Shown here in pieces: positions 9,091-17,505 of a stretch of 64,000 nucleotides of DNA. Source of the stretch: Propionibacteriaceae bacterium (GTDB taxonomy: Bacteria > Actinomycetota > Actinomycetes > Propionibacteriales > Propionibacteriaceae); the NCBI GenBank assembly GCA_031272505.1, contig JAISTQ010000051.1, forward strand, positions 28,960 through 92,959. The letters are read 5' to 3'. A program made the position numbers and the translations under genes. The notes beneath the pieces were generated by a model. It ran no database searches. It had not been told where the DNA came from and was given only the letters and a program-made list of their open reading frames with translations. The number at the start of each line of letters is the position of its first letter. The stretch's first letter is position 1.

Positions 9091-9377
9091 CAGATCACCT
9101 TCAATCTGCTCTGCCGCTTCTTCAACGCGGCCCGGGTCTCCTCGGCGCTCAACGCGGCGATCTGCCGACGCGCGTCAAACGACCGCCGATACCGCTCCAA
9201 CGCCTCCGCGAACCCCTCCGTCTGCGCCAAAAGCTGCTCCGCCTCGGCAAGCATCGCCGCCGCCAACTCCGGCTCGCGGGCGATCACCTCCGCCAGATCA
9301 TCCACCTTGTCCCGATCAACATCAGGCAACATCACCTGCACCTCCCGATCCGGAAGGACCCGCAATCCTTCATCCAT
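9090..9377 (-). CDS. Small acidic helical protein, first gene after the conjugation promoter
   Basis: 95 residues from the ATG at 9377, which has a near-perfect GGAGGA ribosome binding site 4 bases upstream; the longer frame upstream runs through the promoter motif and is rejected. The protein is predicted almost wholly helical and charged (Glu/Asp/Ala/Leu in the middle, KKRQSRLKVI at the C-terminus), so probably a coiled coil. It overlaps the next gene by the ATGA junction. No family recognised. Confidence 0.7.
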   Translation of the reverse strand: MDEGLRVLPDREVQVMLPDVDRDKVDDLAEVIAREPELAAAMLAEAEQLLAQTEGFAEALERYRRSFDARRQIAALSAEETRAALKKRQSRLKVI

Positions 9378-9407
9378 GCTTCCTCCCAGGAATTCCTTAT
9401 TTGCCCC

Positions 9408-9440
9408 AGAGATGGCAGAAAACCCCCCGAAGTGGGACAC
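9408..9440 (-). promoter_or_regulatory. Bipartite element promoter, copy a (conjugation operon)
   Basis: Read on the minus strand: GTGTCCCACTTC, 12 bases, GCCATCTCT. The motif ends 31 bases before ATG 9377. One of eight copies in the window with identical spacing. Confidence 0.8.
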
Positions 9441-9451
9441 CAACACCGCAC

Positions 9452-10306
9452 TCACGCGAAACCCCCCGCCATCGCATACTCGCGCAGCCGCTCCAGCGCA
9501 TCCTGCGCCGACCGGTACAACTGCCGCGCCGACACGTTCTCCCGCTCCGCCAGACGGCTGATATTCCGCTTACTCAACGGCGGACGGCCCGCCCGGAACC
9601 GGCAATCATCCCCCGCGACCTCCACCGCGCCCTCCAAAATCTGCCGACACTCCGGCGAAATCACCCCATCGGCCACCGCGCTCTCCAACACCCAATCCAG
9701 CTCGCCAACCCCCTCAAAGCCCACAGCGGAATCCTCATCAAACAAACTTTCCGGAACCGTCCCATATGTGGCCGTCATCAAAGGAGTCCGATCCAAATGG
9801 CGGCGGAAAATCGTCCCAACATGCCCAACCTGCGCGAACACCTCCTGGCGCACCCAACCCTGGATTTTCGCCGCCACCTTCGTCGAACCCGGATCCTCCA
9901 CATGGGGACGCCCATGCGCCGTCCGGCACTCAATCCACAATGCCGCCGCGACCCGCTCTATCGCCGGCTGTTCACTCAGCCACTCATATCCCGACGATGC
10001 CCGGCCCGGCAGCGAACACAAATCACTGATCACAGTGCGCGCCGCCCGCTCCAACAGCCAACACAACACCGTCGCCGCCTCCGCGTCATCAAACCCATCC
10101 CGGAAACCCACCTCCAGCAAAGCCGCCAACACCGCATTCTGCTGATCGTCATCCGCGACCTCCCAATACCAGGTGAGGAACATTGACGGATCCGGCACCA
10201 CCGTCAAAGCCGGGCACACTTCCACCCACGCCTCGAGCCGGCGCACCATAATCTCCAACACCGTCGCCTGGTCAATCCCAAGCTGCTCCGCAATCGGTGG
10301 ACACAT
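9452..10306 (-). CDS. Putative regulator with a C-terminal sigma-region-4-like helix-turn-helix
   Basis: 284 residues from ATG 10306, chosen for AAGGAG 8 bases upstream; the longer open frame upstream is low-complexity. The last 45 residues read LSKRNISRLAERENVSARQ followed by a helix, like a sigma-70 region 4 or LuxR-type HTH. The rest is helical, with a MCPPIAEQLGIDQATVLEIM opening that could be a second small HTH. It lies upstream of the conjugation operon and overlaps promoter copy a by position only. It is one candidate for the protein that reads the element-wide promoter, but this is conjecture. Three TGTCCCCCC boxes precede it. Confidence 0.6.
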   Translation of the reverse strand: MCPPIAEQLGIDQATVLEIMVRRLEAWVEVCPALTVVPDPSMFLTWYWEVADDDQQNAVLAALLEVGFRDGFDDAEAATVLCWLLERAARTVISDLCSLPGRASSGYEWLSEQPAIERVAAALWIECRTAHGRPHVEDPGSTKVAAKIQGWVRQEVFAQVGHVGTIFRRHLDRTPLMTATYGTVPESLFDEDSAVGFEGVGELDWVLESAVADGVISPECRQILEGAVEVAGDDCRFRAGRPPLSKRNISRLAERENVSARQLYRSAQDALERLREYAMAGGFA

Positions 10307-10362
10307 CTGCTGCTCCTTTCCGCATCCGATAGCAACAGCCTGCCCAAACCGAAAACCAAACC

Positions 10363-10451
10363 TGTCCCCCCAACCGCCCAAAACCGCCAAACCAACACCC
10401 CCGCCAGACAGCAAAACCCCTAGCCAAACCCCTGTCCCCCCTTGTCCCCCC
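10363..10451 (-). promoter_or_regulatory. Three GGGGGGACA boxes upstream of the HTH gene
   Basis: On the plus strand TGTCCCCCC occurs at 10363-10371, 10433-10441 and 10443-10451; the last two are spaced by 10 bases, one helical turn. They lie 57-145 bases before ATG 10306 in a C-rich stretch. A regulator site is plausible; no activator is identified. The 10307-10608 gap holds nothing else I can support. Confidence 0.4.
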
Positions 10452-10608
10452 ACTCAGAATGGACACCCCCCCAAGAAACCGTCACCGGTAAGGAACCCGC
10501 CTCATGATCAAGGCGCTCGCGAAATCATTCAGCGTCGAAAAAACCGCGCTCATGTGTCCGATCGCTGGCGCATAGCCCGCGGACACTGCGTCGAAACGAG
10601 TAGTGCTG

Positions 10609-11505
10609 CTAGCCCAGTGCCGCCAGCAGGTTCGTGATCATTGTCGCAATCACACCGCCCGAAGCGCCAGACGCCACCCTGCCTAGAAAGCCGCCCGTCT
10701 TCGACACCAGCGTACGCAGCCGCCCCTTCTCCGGCGTCGGCGCATCCGCCTCCTGCGTGATCTCTTCGAGAATCTCCGAGACTTCCTGTTGATCGGTGTC
10801 TGTCAACCCCAACTCCGGCAGTTGCGCCGAGACGAGCTCGACGAAAAACCGCAAGTTCGCCAACGTGTCACTCGAAACCGTCTGCATAGCGTTCGGACTA
10901 TTGACAGCAACGTTGCCCCCAATATTCGTGACGTTCACACCGCCAGCCACCTGCACAGGAGGCTTCCCGCCAGCCTCCACCCATGCCTGTCCTTCAGGAT
11001 TCAATCCAGCTCTTTGAGGGATTCCGATCCAGTCTGTTATCGCGTTCGCAGCAAGATAGTGAGAGTCCAGCAGCCACTTCGCAGCTTCACCTGCATCTTC
11101 CTCAGTGAACGGAGCTCCGTAAAACGTGGGATCGCTTTCTAGCCAGTCGGAAAGGAGATGAAGATCAGATGGTGACTGCTGCTGGTACATCCAACGCGCC
11201 AACGCCATCCTCGCCGTTTTCCGTCTCTCGACAACATTCTCACGCTGCTTCTGCACCTGCCTCAACAGCTTCAGCCTCTGATGAGTTATCCCGATATCCC
11301 AAGGCCAATTGCAGTTAGGCCTGTGCAGAAGCCCTGCTCTTTCGAGTGCTTGAACATCACCGCTATGACCCTCATGGAGCCCCAGATCAGTGATCGGCAC
11401 TAGAATGTGAGGTTGTTTGTCAGTCGCTTCGGCGATCTTCTCCAGGAACCACAACCGCCTGGCGGGGATGCCCGACATGCCTGGGGACAGTTCTATCGCG
11501 CTCAT
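10609..11505 (-). CDS. Putative winged-helix protein with a Gly-rich hydrophobic C-terminus, defence-island context
   Basis: 298 residues. The first 80 residues look like a winged helix (ARRLWFLEKIAEATD, ALERAGLLHRPNCNWPW). A charged helical region follows, then a short Asn/Val-rich motif (VNVTNIGGNVAVNS) and a helical domain ending in a Gly/Ala-rich hydrophobic segment (GFLGRVASGASGGVIATMI) that could insert in membrane. Asn-Ile-Gly motifs before a short helical C-terminal domain are seen in several abortive-infection type proteins, but I cannot assign a family. It precedes the restriction-modification genes on the same strand. No good ribosome binding site is visible at ATG 11505. Confidence 0.6.
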   Translation of the reverse strand: MSAIELSPGMSGIPARRLWFLEKIAEATDKQPHILVPITDLGLHEGHSGDVQALERAGLLHRPNCNWPWDIGITHQRLKLLRQVQKQRENVVERRKTARMALARWMYQQQSPSDLHLLSDWLESDPTFYGAPFTEEDAGEAAKWLLDSHYLAANAITDWIGIPQRAGLNPEGQAWVEAGGKPPVQVAGGVNVTNIGGNVAVNSPNAMQTVSSDTLANLRFFVELVSAQLPELGLTDTDQQEVSEILEEITQEADAPTPEKGRLRTLVSKTGGFLGRVASGASGGVIATMITNLLAALG

Positions 11506-11580
11506 GTGGACAATCGTATCGTCGTAGTCGGGCGTTCAAGCGGACGGTGCGATTAGTTCAGTTGACCGGAGCCCTCTCCT

Positions 11581-12615
11581 CTAGGTCATTGGGGCGACAT
11601 GCTCTTCGATGAAGGCGATCTCGCTGTCGTCGAGTTTGTACTTGGCGTAGAGCTGTTGGTCGATTTCGGGGATTGATTTCGTCCAGTCGATGTCCGATTC
11701 GCTCGTGAAGTCCTGGAGGGGGACGTACTTCCACACCTTGGCAGGATTGTGCTGAGTGATCTTCAAAACGCCAAGTAAGGTGCGCGCGAACTTACTCTTC
11801 ACGTACTTGAGGCAGGCCGCAGCATCTGATTCGTCCTTGAAGCACCCGATGGTAATGAAAGTCTGAGTCACCGCGACGTTAGGCTCGGCGATGACAGGGT
11901 CTCCGATCCCGCCGAGGCTGGTGGAACCATTGGAAGCCGGAACGGCAACCTTATACGCACCGAAGCTCTCGGGGCCAGTGATGTAGTCGCTGCGAATCCA
12001 GCGGTAGACCCGCCTATTTTTGATGAGGCCGAGCACCTGAACGTAGTCCTGTCCGTCAGATGGTTTCGTCTCGTAATAGAGGAATGAAAACTGCTCAAAT
12101 GCGTTCGTATTCACGAGTGCCGCATTTCCCTCGGGTCGGAGTGCCAGCGCATCAGGATGATCCCGGTACAGCTCGTCGGTGTAGCGATAAGACCGCGAGC
12201 TTGTTATCCTCGTCTTTTCCAGCGAATTACGGCTAGAGGCGAGAACCTTGTGCAGGATGTCGTTGAGTTCCGGGTATTTCGTGAAAGTTCCAATAGGTTC
12301 GCCGGTAGCGTCGGAATCTCGGTAGGTGACGGCGATGCCGCCCATGATGTCGGTGCCGGGGAACAGGTCGTTGCTGTTTGGCACGTAGTGCGATACTGAG
12401 ATGCGCGGATCCGCGAGCATCTTCTCGTTCCACGCTTTGGGTGTGAATCCTGCGTTGAAGAGGAAACGGGCTGGGGTGATGAGCACCACTTTCTTGCCGA
12501 CCTCGTAGGCCGCGTCCATGAAGAGGTGGTAGACGGGTGTGTCTCGGGTGCCGGCCCCTTGTGCTTCTTCCTGGTAGGGCGGGTTGCCGATAACGACGTC
12601 GAATTGTTTGCTCAT
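11581..12615 (-). CDS. Adenine-specific methyltransferase half carrying the NPPY motif (Eco57I-like)
   Basis: 344 residues. It opens with the catalytic motif IV of N6-adenine methyltransferases, DVVIGNPPYQEE, followed by VVLITPARFLFNAG, and ends with a target-recognition-like region (RVYRWIRSDYITGPESF, NVAVTQTFITIGCF). Motif I, the SAM-binding loop, is not in this protein; it is near the C-terminus of the upstream helicase gene (DLFSTAGLFLMEL). The ATG lies one base after the helicase stop codon (TGACATG), with GGAAGGA upstream, so the two are translationally coupled. The pair probably forms one methyltransferase split over two polypeptides. Confidence 0.85.
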   Translation of the reverse strand: MSKQFDVVIGNPPYQEEAQGAGTRDTPVYHLFMDAAYEVGKKVVLITPARFLFNAGFTPKAWNEKMLADPRISVSHYVPNSNDLFPGTDIMGGIAVTYRDSDATGEPIGTFTKYPELNDILHKVLASSRNSLEKTRITSSRSYRYTDELYRDHPDALALRPEGNAALVNTNAFEQFSFLYYETKPSDGQDYVQVLGLIKNRRVYRWIRSDYITGPESFGAYKVAVPASNGSTSLGGIGDPVIAEPNVAVTQTFITIGCFKDESDAAACLKYVKSKFARTLLGVLKITQHNPAKVWKYVPLQDFTSESDIDWTKSIPEIDQQLYAKYKLDDSEIAFIEEHVAPMT

Positions 12616-12616
12616 G

Positions 12617-15600
12617 TCAGTGTCCTTCCGTCAACATGTCGTCGATTGTCTGCTGGCGTTCTTCTGGGGTCATTTGGGCGAGGTTTCCGACTTGGAAGTG
12701 CCCGGAGTTCTCGATCCAGGCTTTTCGCTCCGGGACGCCACCAGATACAGCTTCGAGGGTGATTCGGTGCAGTAGTTCGTTGTGGCTCATTTCGAAGATC
12801 TGGGTGGTGAAGATGTGTTTCAGCCGCTCCTCGGGGTCAGAGATGACATCCTCTAGCCCTTTGTCCAGGCGGCGTACGAGTTCCATCAGGAACAGCCCGG
12901 CGGTGGAGAAAAGGTCAGCGAAGGTTTTCGTCGGATCGGTGAAGATGCCGGGGTTTTCGGCTTCGAGGGTATCGACCATCATCTTGACCACTGCTTGTGG
13001 GGTGAAGACGAGCGAGGTTTTCTGTTGCGGGATGTAGGCGAAAATATCCTCGGTCTGTTTGTCATCGAAGTAGTCGGCGAGGGCTTCCTTCTTGTCGAGG
13101 AACTCTTGGATGGACTGGTCGAACACCGCTTCGTCGAACAGGCCGGGAATCCTCGTGGTAGATCCGTCTTCTTCTTTGACTTCTTGGCCGTCGCGGAGGA
13201 TACGGAAATCGTCCTCGGTGATCCCGGTGATCTCCTCGAATACGTCATCGGGGGTGTAGTCGTCGAAGTTCGACAGCTTGATACCCCGATCCCCGTATGC
13301 CATGAGGAACATGGGGATTGTGCGGGCGAACCCGCGTAGATGCGAGCGGGCGTCTTCCATCGTCTTGTCTGCCCGTTTCTGTTCCTTCTTGGTTTCCTCG
13401 CGGGTGACGATCTCTGGAACGATGTTCTCGATAGTCTTTTCGACGATTTCTAAGACTTTGGCATTGAGTTCTTCTTCTTTTTCGGCCTGCCTGGCTTCGA
13501 TTTCCGCTGCCTCAGCCTCGGTAGCCGCTGCGGCGCGTTCATCTTCGAGACGCTTCTTGGCGATGTTGTACTCGGTGTGGGCACGTTCGATCTCGATCTT
13601 CACGGTTTGTTCCGTGCGCTTTTCGTCACGTTCGACCTGCCCGGCAGTGAGTCCGTATTCGTTCTTCAGTTGTTCACGCTTAGCGTGGGTTTGCTCGGTG
13701 ATGGCCTTAGCAATCTGAATGGCGTTCTGGCGGGCTGGCGCGTTCGCGTCGGCGATGGGGATGTCTTCGACCTGCCACACCGGCTTGCCCAGTTCGGCAA
13801 CCTTCAGATTGATGACTGTTTCGGTGTCCAACCTGACTGTCCCGTCCGGATCGACCGACACTGGCGGGTCGGGGATCTCGATGCGTTGGCTGGTCTTGAG
13901 TTTGCCTTGCTTAGCCGCTGGCAGCTTGTCGAGGATGTCTTTGACGTGCTCGGAATAGCGGAAGATACCGGCGACGTTGGCGAACAGGAGGTTGGACAGG
14001 AATCCACGTCGGACAACTTCGCGGGCTTTGAAGACTTGCGGGAAGGTGATCACCTGTGTGGCGTCCAGTGCGATCATGCGCCCTTCGGAGTCCTCGCCGA
14101 TGACGGGAAAAAAGTTCAACAGTCTGCGGATGTTGTCTCGTCGCACTTCCGGGTCGCCGGTCGGGTTTGGGTTGAGGTTGTTGGCGAAAGCGTCGAATAT
14201 GGTGAGTGTCCGTTCCGGCGCGAAGTCGAAAATGTAGGCGTTCTCTTTTTGGAACACTTTCCCGCCCCGTTCGAACGTGCAGGGGTTCTGCGCTCGGAAA
14301 GCTGCTTGCATGTAGAGGGCGGGCGAGGTGAGGTTGGAGAGCATGATGACGGCTGTCCATTCCGGGACAGTGACGCCAGTGGTGAGCTGGCCCACGGACA
14401 GCGTGATGGTCTTCCCGCCTTCGCGCTCGGCTTTGTCGATTGCGTCGCGAACGGCGTCCAGCGACTTCTTGGAGACCGCCATGTCAGCGTCGTCAGAGCG
14501 GCCGTCTCCGGCGGCCAGCACTATGGTGTAGTCCTTGAACACGTCGTGTTTCTTCAGGAGTTTTTCGAGTGCTTTCGCCGAAGCGACGCGGTTTAGGAGC
14601 CAGAACGAGTGCCGGATCTCGTCGCGTAGCTCCGGAGTGGAGAACGGGTACTTCTCGTTCGTTGTCAGGCAATCAAGGAACTTGATCACTTCGGCTTCAT
14701 GCTCAAAAAAGCCGTTCTCTTTCGTGCTGAAGAACTCGTTGAGGTCGAAAGCGTAGTCGATGTTGGCCTCGTCTTCGCTGAGGGCGACACCTTCGGCGAG
14801 CCGGTCGGTGATCATGCGGGACACCTGGTAGGTGAGCATGTTGAGCGTGGGCAGCGCCTCGTAAGGGTTCTCTTCTGCCGAGTTGTCCCAGTTTTGGCGG
14901 GCGGTTCGTTCCTCTTCGTAGGTCCAGTTGAAGATCTGGTCTTCGTCGAACTTTCCTGACGCCAACGCTTTGAATGGTGTGCCCGAGAGGTGGAGGGCCC
15001 AGTTGCGTTTGATGTGGTCGAAGGCGACATCAGTCTTGGTCGTGTCGATTCCCTCGTGCGCCTCGTCAATGACGAGCAGATCCCAGTCAAAATCCGCAAT
15101 GTGCTTGAGCTTCGGTAGATTCCCGCCGAAGTACTGTGAGCCTTTCAGATCTTGCAGGGAGACAAACTCGATAATGCGCAGGTCGCTGTCCCCTTGGTCG
15201 ATCACGAGGCGACGCCACTGGTCCCTGGACATTGGACTGCGGTCGGCAAGGGATGGCGACTCTGAGACGAACTTGTAAGTGGTTTGGTGCCCGATGAACC
15301 GGACGAAATCGTCAAACCACTGGTTGGCGATGGCGGGCCGGTTCGTGACAATCAGCGCCCTTTCGACGTCCAACTGGCGCATGAGATCATAGGTGGTGAG
15401 TGTCTTGCCGAATCGGGGCTTTGCGTTCCACAGGACTTCTGCACGCCCGGCACCGAACGCGCTTAGTGCTTGTTCGACCGCCCGCTGCTGTTCAGGACGC
15501 AAAGTGTAGTCGTCTTCCCCTTCCGTCTGCACATCGGAAAAGTCTTGCGCCGCAAAGGCAAAGAAGTACTCTTTGGATGTCTTTTCCGCCCCTTTGAAAC

Positions 15601-15901
15601 AGTGCCATTCCGTACGTTTCGGCTTGAGTTCACGCTCCACACCCTGTTGGTGTAGGTAGAGATGAAACTCCTTGTCCGTGAATCGCCCGCCAGCCTCAGT
15701 CATGAATTGCGCCTTGTACGACCACTTCTTGTGCTGCCTCACGGAGAGTTGTGACGCCTGCTGCGCGATGCGTTTATCGGCGCTTTCCTGCTCGGTGTAC
15801 CCGATCTTCTCCCAACCTTCGTACTTCGGGATGTCTGGAGTCTCCCATGAGTAGACAAGAGGGTTTATCTCACGGTAGGTTTTGATGTTCGGGCTAGGCA
15901 T
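12617..15901 (-). CDS. Restriction helicase with N-terminal GIY-YIG-like nuclease and C-terminal SAM-binding methylase segment
   Basis: 1094 residues. Residues 15-60 (VYSWETPDIPKYEGWEKIGYT, split here into words only by position) resemble the T5orf172/GIY-YIG nuclease fold: Tyr, KIGYT, then a basic helix. Residues 161-167 hold Walker A (KPRFGKT), about 275 DEAH, then helicase motifs including SGTPF near 310 and QAAFRAQNP near 560, an SF2 restriction translocase. A long charged coiled coil (about 770-860) follows. The last 170 residues carry QQKTSLVFTPQAVVKMMVDT and motif I DLFSTAGLFLMEL. Together with its neighbours it is a translocating restriction-modification system. GAGGA precedes ATG 15901. 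Confidence 0.85.
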   Translation of the reverse strand: MPSPNIKTYREINPLVYSWETPDIPKYEGWEKIGYTEQESADKRIAQQASQLSVRQHKKWSYKAQFMTEAGGRFTDKEFHLYLHQQGVERELKPKRTEWHCFKGAEKTSKEYFFAFAAQDFSDVQTEGEDDYTLRPEQQRAVEQALSAFGAGRAEVLWNAKPRFGKTLTTYDLMRQLDVERALIVTNRPAIANQWFDDFVRFIGHQTTYKFVSESPSLADRSPMSRDQWRRLVIDQGDSDLRIIEFVSLQDLKGSQYFGGNLPKLKHIADFDWDLLVIDEAHEGIDTTKTDVAFDHIKRNWALHLSGTPFKALASGKFDEDQIFNWTYEEERTARQNWDNSAEENPYEALPTLNMLTYQVSRMITDRLAEGVALSEDEANIDYAFDLNEFFSTKENGFFEHEAEVIKFLDCLTTNEKYPFSTPELRDEIRHSFWLLNRVASAKALEKLLKKHDVFKDYTIVLAAGDGRSDDADMAVSKKSLDAVRDAIDKAEREGGKTITLSVGQLTTGVTVPEWTAVIMLSNLTSPALYMQAAFRAQNPCTFERGGKVFQKENAYIFDFAPERTLTIFDAFANNLNPNPTGDPEVRRDNIRRLLNFFPVIGEDSEGRMIALDATQVITFPQVFKAREVVRRGFLSNLLFANVAGIFRYSEHVKDILDKLPAAKQGKLKTSQRIEIPDPPVSVDPDGTVRLDTETVINLKVAELGKPVWQVEDIPIADANAPARQNAIQIAKAITEQTHAKREQLKNEYGLTAGQVERDEKRTEQTVKIEIERAHTEYNIAKKRLEDERAAAATEAEAAEIEARQAEKEEELNAKVLEIVEKTIENIVPEIVTREETKKEQKRADKTMEDARSHLRGFARTIPMFLMAYGDRGIKLSNFDDYTPDDVFEEITGITEDDFRILRDGQEVKEEDGSTTRIPGLFDEAVFDQSIQEFLDKKEALADYFDDKQTEDIFAYIPQQKTSLVFTPQAVVKMMVDTLEAENPGIFTDPTKTFADLFSTAGLFLMELVRRLDKGLEDVISDPEERLKHIFTTQIFEMSHNELLHRITLEAVSGGVPERKAWIENSGHFQVGNLAQMTPEERQQTIDDMLTEGH

Positions 15902-16601
15902 CGTTCCTCACTTCCTTGTGAACGTGCTCTATGTGGCAAGGCCGGTAGGTGGCGTACTGGGTGAAATCGAAAGCCCCAGAGCCTGCCTCGCGGAGCGACA
16001 CCAATGTGAATGGTTCGCGCTGCACCATGCCGGGAATGTTCAGCATCCGATGCCACCAAGAAAATTGGAGAAGCTGCCCGGATCCATCTTGGCCGGTGAG
16101 GGTATTCCCTTGAAGGACATTCTGTTTGATCAGGTACTTCGCGGCGCGATACAAGTTGGTGCGGTAACCGCAGTTGATCCCATTGCGCTTATGGAAGGAA
16201 AAGAACTCTTCCTCCAGCGACTCCTGGGCGGCTTGGTGGTTGTCTTCAAGCAGCTCGACCGCATAGATCGAGGCGAGTGCGAACAGCGACTCGGTTTGCC
16301 AGAACTCAGGCTGGTAGCGCCTCTCAATGGCCCGGAGCTTGCGTCGGAGAATCGCCACAAGGAAGTTCCCGTCACCTGCGGCTGGCTCGAAGAAGGTCTT
16401 GTCCACGAATCCGGGCCCGGTCTCCAGTTCTGGCCGAACAAGGTCCAGCATCTGGTTGACCATGTGGTCGGGGGTGAACACCTCGCCGTACACCTTCACC
16501 CGGCGGCGAGACTTCACCAGTTGCTCCCTGCCATCGCCACACGCCGCAGCGGCACCAGCCTCACCATGTGGCAGGTGAGCGTTGGTGGAATCTGTGACCA
16601 T
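15894..16601 (-). CDS. N6-methyltransferase-like subunit with SAM motif but no NPPY
   Basis: 235 residues. VKVYGEVFTPDHMVNQMLDLV and FFEPAAGDGNFLVAIL are the standard start and motif I of type I/IIG-like DNA adenine methyltransferases. AVELLEDN matches motif II with its acidic residue. The protein ends before any motif IV (N/D-PP-Y/F) and is about half the usual length, so it should bind SAM but cannot methylate alone. It overlaps the helicase gene by 8 bases and is first in the three-gene operon. Either an accessory subunit or the product of an old truncation. Confidence 0.78.
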   Translation of the reverse strand: MVTDSTNAHLPHGEAGAAAACGDGREQLVKSRRRVKVYGEVFTPDHMVNQMLDLVRPELETGPGFVDKTFFEPAAGDGNFLVAILRRKLRAIERRYQPEFWQTESLFALASIYAVELLEDNHQAAQESLEEEFFSFHKRNGINCGYRTNLYRAAKYLIKQNVLQGNTLTGQDGSGQLLQFSWWHRMLNIPGMVQREPFTLVSLREAGSGAFDFTQYATYRPCHIEHVHKEVRNDA

Positions 16602-16838
16602 GCGACCTCACGCTAATAACGTCTTTGGCTTCCCAATTTACCGCGACCATCGCCCATGCGGCGGAGCAACGCCCAGCAGGTTCACCGCCCGAGCCGCATC
16701 GACCACCGACAAGCCCTCACACCACCCAGCCCAGCACACCGTCTCAGCCCCCAACCGGCACACGCTACCCGTAGCAACACTTATTCCTCCGATGTTGCGT
16801 TGACCGTTAGAACCCGCACCTGGGCCATCCCCGAAAAC

Positions 16839-17150
16839 TCAGCCCCCGCAGTCTTCAGGGTTACCTGGTTCTCCAGGAGAGAGCGGACGCGTAATCCACG
16901 GGCCGAAGTCGCGCCCAAAGAAGGAGTAGCCGTTGTAGTAGTTGTAGGTGACGTTCACGGTGATAGCGGGCGGCGAAGCCTGTGCGCACTCCTGCGGCCG
17001 AGCCGGGCCTGCTATCCACGCCCGGAGCCGGTCTGCTGCCCACGCGACGAACATCTCCCCGACTAGTGAGCCCCTGAGACAAAGAAAAGCGGTAGTGGTC
17101 AGGTCTGCGGTGAGCACGAACACCACCGCAATGAAAAATAAATGGTTCAT
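16839..17150 (-). CDS. Small secreted or membrane protein
   Basis: 103 residues. A hydrophobic N-terminus (MNHLFFIAVVFVLTADLTTTAFLCLRG, described here by its position 1-27) gives one membrane helix or signal segment; the rest is soluble with Tyr/Asn-rich VTYNYYNGYSFFG and a terminal Cys-Gly-Gly. A weak AGGG precedes ATG 17150. No family is recognised. The flanking gap 16602-16838 shows nothing I can support. Confidence 0.4.
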   Translation of the reverse strand: MNHLFFIAVVFVLTADLTTTAFLCLRGSLVGEMFVAWAADRLRAWIAGPARPQECAQASPPAITVNVTYNYYNGYSFFGRDFGPWITRPLSPGEPGNPEDCGG

Positions 17151-17277
17151 ACCCTATGTCTAGGCGGACACAAGCTCGGCGGCGGCGGCCGCGAATGCCG
17201 GCCGAAATGCTTGTATTGCCTTGTCAGAGAAGGTTTGAGAGGGCGGATGCGGGTGCCCGCCGAACCGTTTTGCCGAC

Positions 17278-17436
17278 TCATATCGGCGGAAGGCGCGGGC
17301 GGCGGTCTTTTCGTTTGCGGATGCGGCGGAGGAGGGCCGGCAGTTGGATGAGTATCGCTACTTCGAGGCACAGCAGGTCAGACAGGGTGGCGTCGCCAGC
17401 GAGGAGGGCGACAAGGTCAGTCAATAGGTCATCCAT
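17278..17436 (-). CDS. Possible 52-residue helical protein
   Basis: Starts MDDLLTDLVALLAGDATLSD and continues as one amphipathic/hydrophobic helix (LLCLEVAILIQLPALLRRI) ending in a basic tail RKRKDRRPRLPPI. The codon use and helical pattern look protein-like and the membrane-then-basic layout is plausible, but the ribosome binding site is weak and no family is recognised. It lies between the Tad operon end and the small membrane protein gene. Confidence 0.35.
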   Translation of the reverse strand: MDDLLTDLVALLAGDATLSDLLCLEVAILIQLPALLRRIRKRKDRRPRLPPI

Positions 17437-17476
17437 ATAGCCCACATACGGATCAGGGGTGCCTACAGCGCCAAAT

Positions 17477-17498
17477 GATTTCGGGCGTTTTTTCCGCC
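17477..17498 (-). terminator. Possible terminator after the LysM gene
   Basis: Minus-strand hairpin GGGCG, loop GAAAAAA, CGCCC, 8 bases past the stop codon of the LysM gene. The stem is short and no U-run follows, so it is a weak candidate. Confidence 0.35.
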
Positions 17499-17505
17499 CA
17501 GCCGG

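Noticed and set aside
17147..17371. Minus-strand Pro-rich ORF of 74 codons
   Set aside because: Low-complexity Pro/Arg frame overlapping the better 52-codon candidate; no start signal.
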